Assembly: GCF_001613465.1 (NCBI RefSeq)
Contig: NZ_BDCK01000024.1
Coordinates: 1-64,000 of the forward strand
Length of the DNA: 64,000 nt
Source: Nocardia niwae NBRC 108934 = DSM 45340
GTDB lineage: Bacteria; Actinomycetota; Actinomycetes; Mycobacteriales; Mycobacteriaceae
Reading direction: 5' to 3'
In this document: positions 34,859 to 43,540 of the stretch, one piece after another
Layout: every line of letters starts with the position of its first letter
Numbering within the stretch: the stretch's first letter is position 1
Translations under genes and position numbers: made by a program
Notes under the pieces: generated by a model
What the model saw: only the letters and a program-made list of their open reading frames with translations
The model's database searches: none
Told to the model about the DNA's origin: nothing

Positions 34859-34893
34859 GGCACGATCATATCGAAGAATGGCAATCGTGCCAT
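34857..34893. promoter_or_regulatory. Inverted repeat operator between GlxA-like regulator and oxidoreductase
   Basis: ATGGCACGAT (34,857–34,866) is matched exactly by its reverse complement ATCGTGCCAT (34,884–34,893). A further half site ATGGCA lies at 34,878. The left arm covers the regulator's start codon. AraC-type proteins bind such spaced half sites. Confidence 0.55.
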
Positions 34894-34928
34894 TTTCCTC
34901 GCCCGCAACTCCCGGCAGGCTGACAGCC

Positions 34929-35891
34929 GTGAACGACATCGACAGCCCCGCGACCATGCGCGCGATCAGCCAGCAGACCCTCGGCGGTCCCGAGGTACTC
35001 ACCGAAGTGCGGCTTCCGCAACCGGTTCCGGGTCCCGGTCAGATCCTGATCCGGGTGCACGCCGCCGGACTCAACCCGACCGATTGGCGCCACCGCGCAA
35101 CCGCGGGACTGTTCCTGCCCGAGCCGCCGTTCGTCCTCGGCTGGGACGTCTCCGGTGAAGTCGCGGCCACCGGCATCGGCGTCACCCTGTTCCGCCCCGG
35201 CGACGAGGTGTTCGGCATGCTCCCGTATCCGCACGGTCACGGCTCCTGCGCCGAATACGTCGCGGGCCCGGCCCGCGCCTTCGCCCGCAAACCGGCCGCG
35301 CTCGACCACACCCAGGCGGCGGCGATCCCGCTCGCCGCGCTCACCGCCTGGCAGGCGCTCGTCGACACCGCCCACCTGGAAGCCGGGCAACGCGTGCTGA
35401 TCCACGCGGCCGCGGGCGGCGTCGGCCACTTCGCGGTACAGATCGCGAAGGCGCGCGGGGCCCACGTCATCGGCACGGCCAGTGCGCCCAACCACGCGTT
35501 CTTGCGCGGGATCGGCGCCGACGAGGTGATCGACTACCGCACGACCGACGTCGCAGAGGCGGTCCGCGATGTCGACGTGGTGCTGGACTCGATCGACGAC
35601 GACAACAGCATCCGGTCCCTGCGCACGCTGCGCCCCGGCGGGCTCCTGGTCACGCTACGGGCGTTCGGCGCGGCCGACCTCGCGAGCGAGGCGGAGGCCC
35701 TGGGCGTCCGCGCGATCCGGCTGCTGGTGGAACACGATCACGCCGGCATGCTCGCCCTCGCCGGTCTGGTCGAATCCGGCGCGCTGCGCCCGGCGGTCGC
35801 CGGAACGTTCCCGCTGTCGAAGGCAGGCGAAGCGCACGCAGCGGGCGATACGGGGCGAACCGTCGGCAAATTGGTACTCACTGTGCCCTGA
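34929..35891 (+). CDS. NADPH:quinone oxidoreductase-like zinc-independent MDR enzyme
   Basis: 320 residues from GTG 34929; the frame is open earlier but runs into the operator. GroES-like N-terminal domain: VRLPQPVPGPGQILIRVHAA, GLNPTDWRHR, FVLGWDVSGEV, GDEVFGML. Rossmann domain: VLIHAAAGGVGHFAVQIAKA with the AxxGGVG NADPH loop. No zinc ligands are visible, so it belongs to the quinone reductase/zeta-crystallin group of medium-chain dehydrogenases. It reduces quinones or enones with NADPH. It is divergent from the GlxA-like regulator that probably controls it. Confidence 0.9.
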   Translation: MNDIDSPATMRAISQQTLGGPEVLTEVRLPQPVPGPGQILIRVHAAGLNPTDWRHRATAGLFLPEPPFVLGWDVSGEVAATGIGVTLFRPGDEVFGMLPYPHGHGSCAEYVAGPARAFARKPAALDHTQAAAIPLAALTAWQALVDTAHLEAGQRVLIHAAAGGVGHFAVQIAKARGAHVIGTASAPNHAFLRGIGADEVIDYRTTDVAEAVRDVDVVLDSIDDDNSIRSLRTLRPGGLLVTLRAFGAADLASEAEALGVRAIRLLVEHDHAGMLALAGLVESGALRPAVAGTFPLSKAGEAHAAGDTGRTVGKLVLTVP

Positions 35892-35933
35892 AATGTGCCA
35901 CGATCAGGCCGTTCACGCTTCTACCATCCGAGG

Positions 35934-36140
35934 ATGAGCATTGGTGCAAAAGCTGTCCTCGAAGGCGGGCCGCAAGATCTGCCCGCGCGCATCGTCCCGA
36001 TCACCCCGCCCGGAGTGGAATTGAAGGTGCCGTATCACGGCGGATACGAGCACTTCAAGGTCACCCAGCGGGAACAGGACACCCCGGAGGGGCGGCTGCG
36101 CGTGTACGAATGGTGCGATCGCACGAAGATCGCGGAGTGA
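35934..36140 (+). CDS. Small DUF5988-like protein
   Basis: 68 residues from ATG 35934. Soluble, with AVLEGGPQDLPARIVPI, a VPYHGGYEHFK motif and a C-terminal VYEWCDRTKIAE. I recognise this pattern from small actinobacterial proteins classed as DUF5988. No function is known. It stands alone 42 bp downstream of the oxidoreductase and may share its transcript. Confidence 0.7.
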   Translation: MSIGAKAVLEGGPQDLPARIVPITPPGVELKVPYHGGYEHFKVTQREQDTPEGRLRVYEWCDRTKIAE

Positions 36141-36213
36141 GCCGGCCTGGCGCACTCGGGGGCGGCGACCCGCCCCCGGTCGCGCGATTCTGACCGAGTT
36201 CGACTCACATCTC

Positions 36214-36249
36214 GGACAAAAGCGTAACCAACTGGTTACGCTTTTGTCC
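36214..36249. promoter_or_regulatory. 36-bp palindrome (17-bp perfect arms), ArsR-type operator
   Basis: GGACAAAAGCGTAACCA and its exact reverse complement are separated by AC. The core AACCA-AC-TGGTT resembles operators of SdpR-type ArsR repressors that control SRPBCC genes. The coding sequence that remains starts directly at the right end, so operator and gene were fused by a deletion. Confidence 0.6.
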
Positions 36250-36539
36250 TGGACGAAGTAGCCGGCGCGATCGCCGGGCACTTCGCGATCAGCCGCCCCG
36301 CCGTGAGCCGGCATCTGCGGGTACTGCGCGAAAGCGGGCTGGTCCGCGACGAACTCGTCGGCCGGGAACGCTTCTACGTGCTCGACGTCGGCCAGCTCGC
36401 GGCGCTCACCGAGTGGCTCGCGCGATTCCAGCCACCGGCCACCTGGGCCCACCACCTCGACGCACTCGAGACCGAGGTCTACCGAACCAGACGAGAGCGC
36501 CGTTCCGGCAGCCCGGACACGATCCAGAGCACTGCCTGA
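36249..36539 (+). pseudogene. ArsR/SdpR-type repressor lacking its N-terminus
   Basis: The frame encodes LDEVAGAIAGHFAISRPAVS and on through RHLRVLRESGLVRDELVGRE, the recognition helix and wing of SdpR-like ArsR regulators. It ends with a normal C-terminus (HHLDALETEVYRTRRERR). The first 20 or so residues (the helix that usually reads ADPTRRAIL) are missing. The frame runs straight into the palindrome and a stop at 36,225. The only start is a GTG at 36,303, which would drop half the helix-turn-helix. I read it as a deletion remnant whose operator survives. Confidence 0.6.
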
Positions 36540-36540
36540 G

Positions 36541-36683
36541 CGGTACAACCCGGAGGCGGTTGCCCACCGTCATGGGAGTACTACTTGGACATGCTCGGGG
36601 CGGCCCGTGCACAGACCGACCGCCCCGATTTCGCCCACTACTATCCCGCCATGCAGGAGTACTACGCGCGCCTGGTCGACTAG
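36541..36683 (+). pseudogene. C-terminal relic of an SRPBCC/AHSA1-domain gene
   Basis: Immediately after the ArsR relic, in the same frame, the last 38 or so codons read SWEYYLDMLGAARAQ, then RPDFAHYYPAMQEYYARLVD and a TAG. The 'W-x-YYLD-L … PDF-x-x-YYPAM' pattern is the usual end of SRPBCC (AHSA1-like) proteins encoded next to SdpR-like repressors. Everything upstream of it is gone. The stop overlaps the yebC stop on the other strand (CTAG). Confidence 0.5.
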
Positions 36684-37432
36684 TCGTCGAGCTGAGCGAG
36701 CACCTCGTCCGGGATGTCGACGTTGGTGTAGACGTTCTGCACGTCGTCACTGTCCTCGAGCGCGTCCACGAGTTTGATCACCTTGCGGGCGCCGTCGGCG
36801 TCCACCGCGACCGACACCGAGGGCTGGAAACCCGACTCGGCGGAGTCGTAGTCGATCCCGGCGCTCTGCAACGCGGTGCGCACCGCGATCAGATCCCCCG
36901 GCTCGCTGATGATTTCGAACGACTCACCGAGATCGTTCACCTCCTCGGCGCCCGCGTCGAGCACCGCCAGCAACACATCGTCTTCGGACAGGCCGTTCTT
37001 CTCCAGGGTGACGACGCCCTTGCGATGGAACAGGTAGGCCACCGAGCCCGGGTCGGCCATGTTGCCGCCGTTGCGCGTCATCGCGACCCGCACCTCGCCC
37101 GCGGCCCGGTTGCGGTTGTCGGTGAGGCATTCGATCAGCACGGCGACACCGTTGGGTCCGTAGCCCTCGTACATGATCGTCTGCCAGTCGGCGCCGCCGG
37201 CTTCCTCGCCGCCGCCGCGCTTGCGAGCCCGCTCGATGTTGTCGTTGGGGACCGACGACTTCTTCGCCTTCTGGATGGCGTCGTACAGCGTCGGGTTGCC
37301 ATCCGGGTCACCGCCACCGGTCCGGGCCGCCACCTCGATGTTCTTGATCAACTTCGCGAACAGCTTGCCGCGCTTGGCGTCGATCGCAGCCTTCTTGTGC
37401 TTGGTGGTGGCCCATTTGGAGTGGCCGCTCAT
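36680..37432 (-). CDS. yebC: YebC/PmpR family protein
   Basis: 250 residues with the invariant start SGHSKWATTKHKKAAIDAKR and GKLFAKLIKNIEVAAR. The middle has NVP-type sequence SSVPNDNIERARKRG and YEGYGPNGVAVLIE, and later GGNMADPGSVAYLF. It belongs to the widespread YebC family, described as transcriptional regulators and, in recent work, as factors that ease ribosome stalling at proline stretches. It stands downstream of pdxT, in the same order as in mycobacteria. Confidence 0.96.
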   Translation of the reverse strand: MSGHSKWATTKHKKAAIDAKRGKLFAKLIKNIEVAARTGGGDPDGNPTLYDAIQKAKKSSVPNDNIERARKRGGGEEAGGADWQTIMYEGYGPNGVAVLIECLTDNRNRAAGEVRVAMTRNGGNMADPGSVAYLFHRKGVVTLEKNGLSEDDVLLAVLDAGAEEVNDLGESFEIISEPGDLIAVRTALQSAGIDYDSAESGFQPSVSVAVDADGARKVIKLVDALEDSDDVQNVYTNVDIPDEVLAQLDD

Positions 37433-37592
37433 TCCCTACTTCCTTCAGGTCGGAGGCACGTCTGGTGGTGTGTACGGTACCGGCACGGCCGGGCGGACAA
37501 CTTCCCCAGCCTACTCGGGCGGCCGCTACGGCCGTGCGCAGCGGCCCGATCTACGCGCCTGCGAGCCCCGCTGGACTTCGCCGGCCGCACCC

Positions 37593-38243
37593 TCACGCCG
37601 AGCGGACCATCTCCACGAACATCCGGTGCACCCGCAGATCGCCGGTCACTTCGGGGTGGAAAGACGTGGCCAGCACGTTGCCCTGCCGCACCGCGACGAT
37701 CCGGCCCGCCGCGGGGCCGTGCGGCACCGTGGCCAGAACGTCGACGCCCTCGCCCGCCCGCTCGACCCACGGCGCCCGGATGAACACCGCCCGGACCGGG
37801 CCGTCGGTCAGTCCGGCGAACGACAGGTCGGTTTCGAACGAGTCGACCTGGCGGCCGAACGCGTTGCGCCGCACCGTCATATCGATACCGGACAGATTTT
37901 TGGCATCCGGGCGGGTGTCGAGCACCTCGGAGGCCAGCAGGATCATGCCCGCGCAGGAACCGAACGCGGGCATGCCCTCGCGCAGCCGCGCGCGCAGCGG
38001 CTCCAGCAATTCGAAGGCCTCCAGCAACTTGCTGATCGCGGTCGACTCGCCGCCGGGCAGCACGAGCGCGTCCACGGCCGCGAGTTCCGGCTCGCGCCGG
38101 ACCAGCACGGGCTCGGCGCCGCAGCGGGCGAGCGCGGCCACGTGCTCCCGGACGTCGCCTTGCAGCGCGAGCACGCCGATGGTGGGACGGGACTGCGCCT
38201 GTCCGGTGTCGGCGGCGGGTGCGGCGACCGAGGTAGCGTTCAC
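37593..38243 (-). CDS. pdxT: Pyridoxal 5′-phosphate synthase glutaminase subunit PdxT
   Basis: 216 residues from GTG 38243. Class I glutaminase that feeds ammonia to PdxS. Motifs: IGVLALQGDVREHVAAL, LPGGESTAISKLL, the nucleophile Cys in FGSCAGMILLA and the His-Glu pair in TSFHPEVTGD. All look intact. tesB lies 76 bp upstream and yebC downstream. Its partner pdxS lies about 4 kb upstream, past four inserted genes. Confidence 0.96.
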   Translation of the reverse strand: MNATSVAAPAADTGQAQSRPTIGVLALQGDVREHVAALARCGAEPVLVRREPELAAVDALVLPGGESTAISKLLEAFELLEPLRARLREGMPAFGSCAGMILLASEVLDTRPDAKNLSGIDMTVRRNAFGRQVDSFETDLSFAGLTDGPVRAVFIRAPWVERAGEGVDVLATVPHGPAAGRIVAVRQGNVLATSFHPEVTGDLRVHRMFVEMVRSA

Positions 38244-38319
38244 GCCGGAAAGCTTACGAGCCCTGCTGATGTGGGCCCGCTCACGGTCACCTGCCGCGCG
38301 TGCCCCGTCTGCGCCGGGA

Positions 38320-39141
38320 TCAGTCCTCGCGCATCGTCCGGATGAGGCCTTCCTGCACCACGGCGGCGACCAGCTTGCCGTCCCGGGTGAAGATCTTGCC
38401 GCCGGTCAGACCCCGGCCGAACCCGGCGGACGGTGAGGACTGGTCGTAGAGCAGCCACTCGTCGGCGCGGAAGGGCCGCAGGAACCACATGGCGTGATCG
38501 AGCGAGGCGTTCTGGGTCGGCTCGTCGGGATGGATGACCTTCGAGGAACCCAGCAGGGTCATGTCGCTCATGTAGGCCAGGGTGCAGACGTGCACCAGCG
38601 GATCGTCGGGCAGCAGATGCCGGTAGCGGAACCACACCTGCTGCTGGGAGACCACGCCGTCGCGGCGGGACACGTTCTCCTGCGGGACCATGCGGATGTC
38701 CCAGTGCTCCCATTCGCGCATCGCCCACAGCCGTTCGGGCGTCATCGTGGTGCTCGCGTCGGGCAGATCTTCCGGCATCGGGACGTCGGGCATGTCGTCC
38801 TGGTGTTCCGGTCCCTGGTCACCGACGTGAAACGACGCCGACATGGTGAAGATCGCGGCGCCGTCCTGGATGCCGGTGACCCGCCGGGTGCAGAACGACC
38901 GGCCGTCGCGGATGCGCTCGACCTGGTAGACCGTCGGCTCCTGCGGATTGCCCGGACGCAGGAAGTAACCGTGCAGCGAGTGCACCTGGAATCGCGGTTC
39001 CACCGTTCGCACCGCGGACACGAGCGCCTGGCCGGCAACCTGGCCGCCGAACGTGCGCGGGAGCTGGGTCTTGGTGGACGCGCCACGGAAGATGTCCCGC
39101 TCCAGCCGCTCTATCTCCAGCGCCTCTTCGATTGTCGCCAT
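38320..39141 (-). CDS. tesB: Acyl-CoA thioesterase II (TesB-like)
   Basis: 273 residues, the length of a double hot-dog TesB. It has FRGASTKTQLPRTFGGQVAGQAL, RFQVHSLHGYFLRPGNP, VYQVERIRDGRSFCTRRVTG in the first half, and the catalytic Asp region of the second half in ASLDHAMWFLRPFRADEW, then YDQSSPSAGFGRGLTGG. It hydrolyses medium- and long-chain acyl-CoA. Its place between pdxS and pdxT is as in mycobacteria. Confidence 0.95.
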   Translation of the reverse strand: MATIEEALEIERLERDIFRGASTKTQLPRTFGGQVAGQALVSAVRTVEPRFQVHSLHGYFLRPGNPQEPTVYQVERIRDGRSFCTRRVTGIQDGAAIFTMSASFHVGDQGPEHQDDMPDVPMPEDLPDASTTMTPERLWAMREWEHWDIRMVPQENVSRRDGVVSQQQVWFRYRHLLPDDPLVHVCTLAYMSDMTLLGSSKVIHPDEPTQNASLDHAMWFLRPFRADEWLLYDQSSPSAGFGRGLTGGKIFTRDGKLVAAVVQEGLIRTMRED

Positions 39142-39246
39142 GCGGTGAGATTATCCCGGCCGCTCACGGCTTCGCCGGTCGGCCGCCGGTGAACGCCCGG
39201 CAACGCTCCCGCCCCCCGGCCGCCGCGATTTTGCTGAGATGGACGG

Positions 39247-39873
39247 GTGCCACGCTTCCTGCCCATCACACCCGACAGCCTCGTCGAGCAGGTGACCCGT
39301 CCCGTCCTGACCGCGACCTCGCACACGGTGATCGCCGTCGACGGTGCGGACGCCGCCGAGCCGGTGGCACTCGCCCACCGGATCATCGAGGCGCTGCGCG
39401 ACGCGGGCCGGTCGGCCGATGTGGTCTCCCTGCACGATTACGTGCGACCCGCGTCCCTGCGCATGGAGTTCGGCCGCACCGACGAGATGTCCTATCGCAC
39501 CGCGTGGTTCGACTATGCCGCGCTGCGCCGCGAAGTGATCGACGCGCTCCGCGGGCACGGCCGGTGGCTACCCGCCCTCTGGGACGAAGCCGCCGACCGC
39601 TCCGCGCGCGCCGCGATCCGGACGGCGCCACCCGCGACCACCCTCGTCGTCGCGGGTCCCATGCTCGCGGGCCGCCACCTCGACGCCGACGTGACCCTTC
39701 GACTGGACCTGTCCGAAGCCGCGCTTCTCCGCCGCACCCCGCCCGAGGCGCAGTGGACCATCCCCGCCCTCCTGCGCCACGACGCCGAGAACCCCTTCAC
39801 ACCAACGTTCTTCGTCCGCTGGGATCACCCTGAGCGACCAGCGCTTCGAGCCGTGGAGGACCAGCCGGAGTAG
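39247..39873 (+). CDS. Uridine-kinase-like protein without a P-loop
   Basis: 208 residues from GTG 39247. The overall order of strands (TVIAVDGADAAEP, ADVVSLHDYVRP, TTLVVAGPMLAG, ADVTLRLDLSEAALLRR) follows actinobacterial uridine-kinase-like NMP kinases. LHDYVRP matches the substrate-binding 'DxF(Y)' strand. The Walker A loop, however, is missing: where GxxGxGKS should follow the first strand it reads DGADAAEPVALA. Kinase activity is therefore doubtful. It is divergent from tesB (105 bp) and convergent with the dehydrogenase. Confidence 0.62.
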   Translation: MPRFLPITPDSLVEQVTRPVLTATSHTVIAVDGADAAEPVALAHRIIEALRDAGRSADVVSLHDYVRPASLRMEFGRTDEMSYRTAWFDYAALRREVIDALRGHGRWLPALWDEAADRSARAAIRTAPPATTLVVAGPMLAGRHLDADVTLRLDLSEAALLRRTPPEAQWTIPALLRHDAENPFTPTFFVRWDHPERPALRAVEDQPE

Positions 39874-39982
39874 GCCCGGGCCGTCTTCGCCGGTTCCCCC
39901 CGATACCCGATGAGCGACCGGGGGGATGGACATAGCTGGATGCGCATAGGCGCGTATCCGCATGTGGCTTATCGGCCACCGG

Positions 39983-40717
39983 TCACACCAGCCGATGCCC
40001 CCCATCCACGTGCAGAACGGTGCCGGTGATGAAGGGATTCCGCATCACGCCGAGCATCGCCTGCGCGATATCGGACGGACGCCCGATGCGACCGACGGGC
40101 AGGCGGGCGGCGAGCTGCTGGTGACGTTCGGTCTTCGCGGGCCCGGCGATGGTGTCCCAGATCGGGGTGTCGACCCACCCGGGTGAGACCACGTTGACCC
40201 GGACCGGGCCGAGCTCGAGGGCCAGGGCGTAGGCCAGCGAGGCGAGCGCGCCGTTGACGGCGGCCACCATGGCGCCGCCCACTGCGGGCCGATAGGCCGC
40301 GACGCCGGAGGTGAAGGTCACCGAACCGCCGGCCACCACCTGGGCGTGCTTGGCCAGCAGCGCGGGGCCGATCAGCTTGGACGCCCACAAGTTCTGGACC
40401 AGCTCGGGGTCGAACCCGGCCAGCGGCTGATAGGCGCCGGTGACGTCGGCCGCGGTGGTGACGACGTGATCGACCGGTTCCTGTTCGGCGAACAAACGCT
40501 CCAGGTCCGCCTCGCGCGTGATGTCCGCGACCACCGAGCGCACCGTGCCCGGCCCCTCGGACAGGGTGCGCTTCGCGGCAGCCAGCCGTTCGGCGGAACG
40601 ACCGGCGATGGTGACCTCCGCGCCGTCGGCGACCAGTGCGGCCGCCAGCGCCAATCCCATGCCGGAGCTGCCGCCGACGACGACGGCACGTTCGGGTGTT
40701 GTCCTGCTTGCTGTCAT
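39983..40717 (-). CDS. Short-chain dehydrogenase/reductase-family protein with substituted catalytic residues
   Basis: 244 residues from ATG 40717. The Rossmann loop GGSSGMG, the VVADIT segment and a VNVVSPGWVDTPIWD end are typical of SDR enzymes. The active-site YxxxK, expected at GGAYxxxK, reads GGAMVAAVNG, so Tyr and Lys are both replaced. The catalytic Ser (FTSGVAAY) is present. It may be a non-classical member or a binding protein rather than a dehydrogenase. It ends with FITGTVLHVDGGHRLV, a normal C-terminus. Confidence 0.85.
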   Translation of the reverse strand: MTASRTTPERAVVVGGSSGMGLALAAALVADGAEVTIAGRSAERLAAAKRTLSEGPGTVRSVVADITREADLERLFAEQEPVDHVVTTAADVTGAYQPLAGFDPELVQNLWASKLIGPALLAKHAQVVAGGSVTFTSGVAAYRPAVGGAMVAAVNGALASLAYALALELGPVRVNVVSPGWVDTPIWDTIAGPAKTERHQQLAARLPVGRIGRPSDIAQAMLGVMRNPFITGTVLHVDGGHRLV

Positions 40718-40867
40718 GGCTCCAGCCGACCATCGCCGCGGCCGAGTGTCCATGTCGCGCTGCCGAATACGTCTTAGCCCGGGCCTAACATCGCAGGCCC
40801 GGGCGCCGATCCGGGCCGCACGGGGCGACACACTTCATCACCTTGCGCGGCAGGCCGTTCCCGACCA

Positions 40868-41362
40868 TCAGGGGATGCAGGCCGGGGATTGCTGATTCAG
40901 GTTGGCCAGCGCCTGGCACGCCCACGTCTTCTGGACTTTCCACTTGCCGCCGTCCAGCACGAACGGTACGTCGACCAGGTTCTCCTGCCCGTTGATGACG
41001 AACTTGGCCTGTGCGGTGACACTGTCACCGAAGGCGGTCACTCCGGTGACCACCGCCGTGGCGTTCGCCTGCCGGAACGCTTCGGCCAAACGGTTGGGCA
41101 GGCCGGGGTCGGCTTCGATGCCCTGCACGGAGTCGAGCTTCTGCTCGTTCGGCACCGCGGGGTCGAGCGCTTTCTGCAACAGGGCGTTGAGCTCGTCGAC
41201 GGTGGGCGGGGCGGGTGTGGCGGCCGTCGCCGAGGCGCCGGCTGTCGTGCGCGTGGCCTTGGGCGAGTCGCTCTTGTCGTCGCTGCCGCAGGCGGCGAGG
41301 CTCACGGCGGCCACGAGGGCCAGTCCCGCTGCTGCGATGCGTCCGGTCTTGAGAAGCTTCAA
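40868..41362 (-). CDS. MTB12-like lipoprotein
   Basis: 164 residues. A lipoprotein signal peptide ends LAAC with Cys25, followed by a Thr/Ala/Pro-rich spacer. The globular part (PTVDELNALLQKALDPAVP, KLDSVQGIEADPGLPNRLAEAF, GKWKVQKTWACQAL) resembles the C-terminal domain of the mycobacterial low-molecular-weight antigen MTB12, an NTF2-like fold with unknown ligand. Exposed on the outer face of the membrane. Confidence 0.82.
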   Translation of the reverse strand: MKLLKTGRIAAAGLALVAAVSLAACGSDDKSDSPKATRTTAGASATAATPAPPTVDELNALLQKALDPAVPNEQKLDSVQGIEADPGLPNRLAEAFRQANATAVVTGVTAFGDSVTAQAKFVINGQENLVDVPFVLDGGKWKVQKTWACQALANLNQQSPACIP

Positions 41363-41524
41363 CTGTTCGTCCTTTGCGTTCGGATCGATCCGACGGTGAG
41401 AGGGCGCGAAATGGCCTGGAAGGCCATCGAATGGCGAAGCTACTGAGCGTGATTGTGGAAACCATGAGACGACCTTGCGGCCGCCGTAAGAGTTGAACCT
41501 AGCACCGGAAGCGGGCCGCGCGGT

Positions 41525-42409
41525 CTATTCCGCCGACAGTTCACCCGTCAGCGCGGCGATCAGCGCCGCGACGGCGGGATCGCGCACCGCCGCGCGCCAG
41601 GCGACCGCGTACGTCACCCACAGTGGCGCGCCGCGCAGCGGCCGCCAGACCAGACCGGCCAGTCCGTCCACGCGCGACGAACCGAGCCCGATCACGTCGG
41701 GCCGCGACGGCAGCACCGCGAGCATCTGCGCATGCCCTATGGCACTGTCGCTCAGCCGCACCTCTGCGCCGTGTTCGGCGAGCGCGCGCAACAGCGAATC
41801 ATGCAGCCGCGGAGCGGATTCGCGCGCGAACAAGATCAGCTCGTGACCGCTGAGCTCGGCCGGGTCGAGCAGCGCCGCGCCCGCCAGCGGATGCCGCTCG
41901 GACATCACCACGCCCAGTTCCTCGCGAGCCACCGCGCGCTGCGCGAAGCGTTCGGGCAGCTCCACCGGGGTGCGCAGGAGCGCGAGATCGACTTCGTCGT
42001 CATCGAGGAAGCGCACCTGATCGGCGGTGGTCCCACCGGTGAGTACCAGCCGGGCGCCCGGCAACGCGGCGGTGAGCAGGCTGCCGATGCGGGTTGGCAG
42101 CCAGGGCGGGACGCCGTTCAACAGCCCGAGACGCAGTACCGGAGCGCCTGCCGCGGCGGCGCGCCTGGTCTGCCGGACAGCTTCGTCCATCGCGCGCAGC
42201 GCGTCCTTGCCGGAACGCAGCAGCGCCGCTCCCGCGGCCGTCAGCTCCACTCGCGGCTCCCGGACCAGCAGTGGACCGCCCAGCTCCCGCTCCAGCACCT
42301 TGATCTGCTGGCTGAGCGTGGGCGTCGAGATGAACAATCGCTCCGCGGCCCGGCGGAAGTGCAACTCCTCCGCCAGGACCACGAAGTACCGCAGCTGCCG
42401 CAACTCCAC
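41525..42409 (-). CDS. LysR-family transcriptional regulator
   Basis: 294 residues from GTG 42409, 24 bp after the pdxS stop. N-terminal winged helix: MELRQLRYFVVLAEELHFRRAAERLFIS, then TPTLSQQIKVLERELGGPLL. The C-terminal periplasmic-binding-like domain (VLRLGLLNGVPPWLP …) senses an unknown effector. No divergent target gene is present; it lies downstream of pdxS and could be read through from it. Confidence 0.93.
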   Translation of the reverse strand: MELRQLRYFVVLAEELHFRRAAERLFISTPTLSQQIKVLERELGGPLLVREPRVELTAAGAALLRSGKDALRAMDEAVRQTRRAAAAGAPVLRLGLLNGVPPWLPTRIGSLLTAALPGARLVLTGGTTADQVRFLDDDEVDLALLRTPVELPERFAQRAVAREELGVVMSERHPLAGAALLDPAELSGHELILFARESAPRLHDSLLRALAEHGAEVRLSDSAIGHAQMLAVLPSRPDVIGLGSSRVDGLAGLVWRPLRGAPLWVTYAVAWRAAVRDPAVAALIAALTGELSAE

Positions 42410-42433
42410 GCGGCAGACGCTACCGGCCGGGGA

Positions 42434-43336
42434 TCACCAGCCGCGCTCGGCCAAGCGGTGCGGCTGAGCGATCTCCTCGACGTTGATACCGACCATGGCC
42501 TCGCCGAGACCGCGCGACACCTTGGCCAGCACATCCGGATCGTCGTAGAAGGTGGTGGCCTTGACGATGGCGGCGGCGCGCTGGGCCGGGTTGCCGGACT
42601 TGAAGATGCCCGACCCCACGAACACGCCCTCGGCGCCGAGCTGCATCATCATCGCGGCGTCGGCGGGGGTGGCGATGCCGCCCGCGGTGAACAGCACGAC
42701 CGGCAGCTTGCCCGTCTCGGCGATCTCGCGGACCAGCTCGTAGGGGGCCTGCAACTCCTTGGCCGCGACGAACAGCTCGTCCTCGGGCAGCGACGACAGC
42801 CTGCGGATCTCCTGCCGGATCTTGCGCATGTGCGTCGTCGCGTTGGACACGTCGCCGGTGCCTGCCTCGCCCTTGGATCGAATCATGGCCGCGCCCTCGG
42901 TGATCCGGCGCAGCGCCTCACCGAGGTTGGTGGCGCCGCAGACGAACGGCACGGTGAAGTTCCACTTGTCGATGTGGTTGGCGTAGTCGGCGGGGGTGAG
43001 CACCTCGGACTCGTCGATGTAGTCGACACCGAGGCTCTGCAGGATCTGTGCCTCCACGAAGTGGCCGATCCGGGCCTTCGCCATGACCGGAATGGACACC
43101 GCCGAGATGATGCCCTCGATCATGTCCGGATCGCTCATCCGGGACACGCCGCCCTGGGCACGGATGTCGGCGGGCACCCGCTCCAGCGCCATCACCGCGA
43201 CCGCGCCGGCGTCCTCGGCGATCTTGGCCTGCTCCGGCGTGACGACATCCATGATCACCCCGCCCTTGAGCATCTCGGCCATGCCGCGCTTCACGCGGGC
43301 GGTACCGACGGTCTGGGTGGTCTCGGGGGTGGTCAC
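42434..43336 (-). CDS. pdxS: Pyridoxal 5′-phosphate synthase subunit PdxS
   Basis: 300 residues from GTG 43336. It joins ribose-5-phosphate, glyceraldehyde-3-phosphate and ammonia to make PLP, as a dodecamer with PdxT. The sequence is highly conserved: KRGMAEMLKGGVIMDVVTPE, MALERVPADIRAQGGVSRMS, IPVMAKARIGHFVEAQIL (catalytic Lys), LPVVLFTAGGIATPADAAMM and GVFVGSGIF. Complete and presumably functional. Confidence 0.98.
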   Translation of the reverse strand: MTTPETTQTVGTARVKRGMAEMLKGGVIMDVVTPEQAKIAEDAGAVAVMALERVPADIRAQGGVSRMSDPDMIEGIISAVSIPVMAKARIGHFVEAQILQSLGVDYIDESEVLTPADYANHIDKWNFTVPFVCGATNLGEALRRITEGAAMIRSKGEAGTGDVSNATTHMRKIRQEIRRLSSLPEDELFVAAKELQAPYELVREIAETGKLPVVLFTAGGIATPADAAMMMQLGAEGVFVGSGIFKSGNPAQRAAAIVKATTFYDDPDVLAKVSRGLGEAMVGINVEEIAQPHRLAERGW

Positions 43337-43540
43337 GGCAAACTCCTCCAGGCATACGCGCCAAATCGATCACTCGGGTCGAACGCCACGATTCTAGGTG
43401 GCCGCATAAGGCCACTTGATAGCCAGTTGGAGTGCACTGGCCTGGTGTGATCTCGGTTATGGCGCCCTGGGTCGGGAGGCCGCGGCGGGGGCGCGGTCCC
43501 GGCGGCGTACTGGACTGCCCGGCACGCGCCGGGCGCCGGA

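Noticed and set aside
39900..39982. Short hairpins (GTGGC/GCCAC and an imperfect ATGCGCATA/TATCCGCAT) between convergent genes
   Set aside because: Arms are short or mismatched; they may terminate transcription but are too weak to list as a feature.
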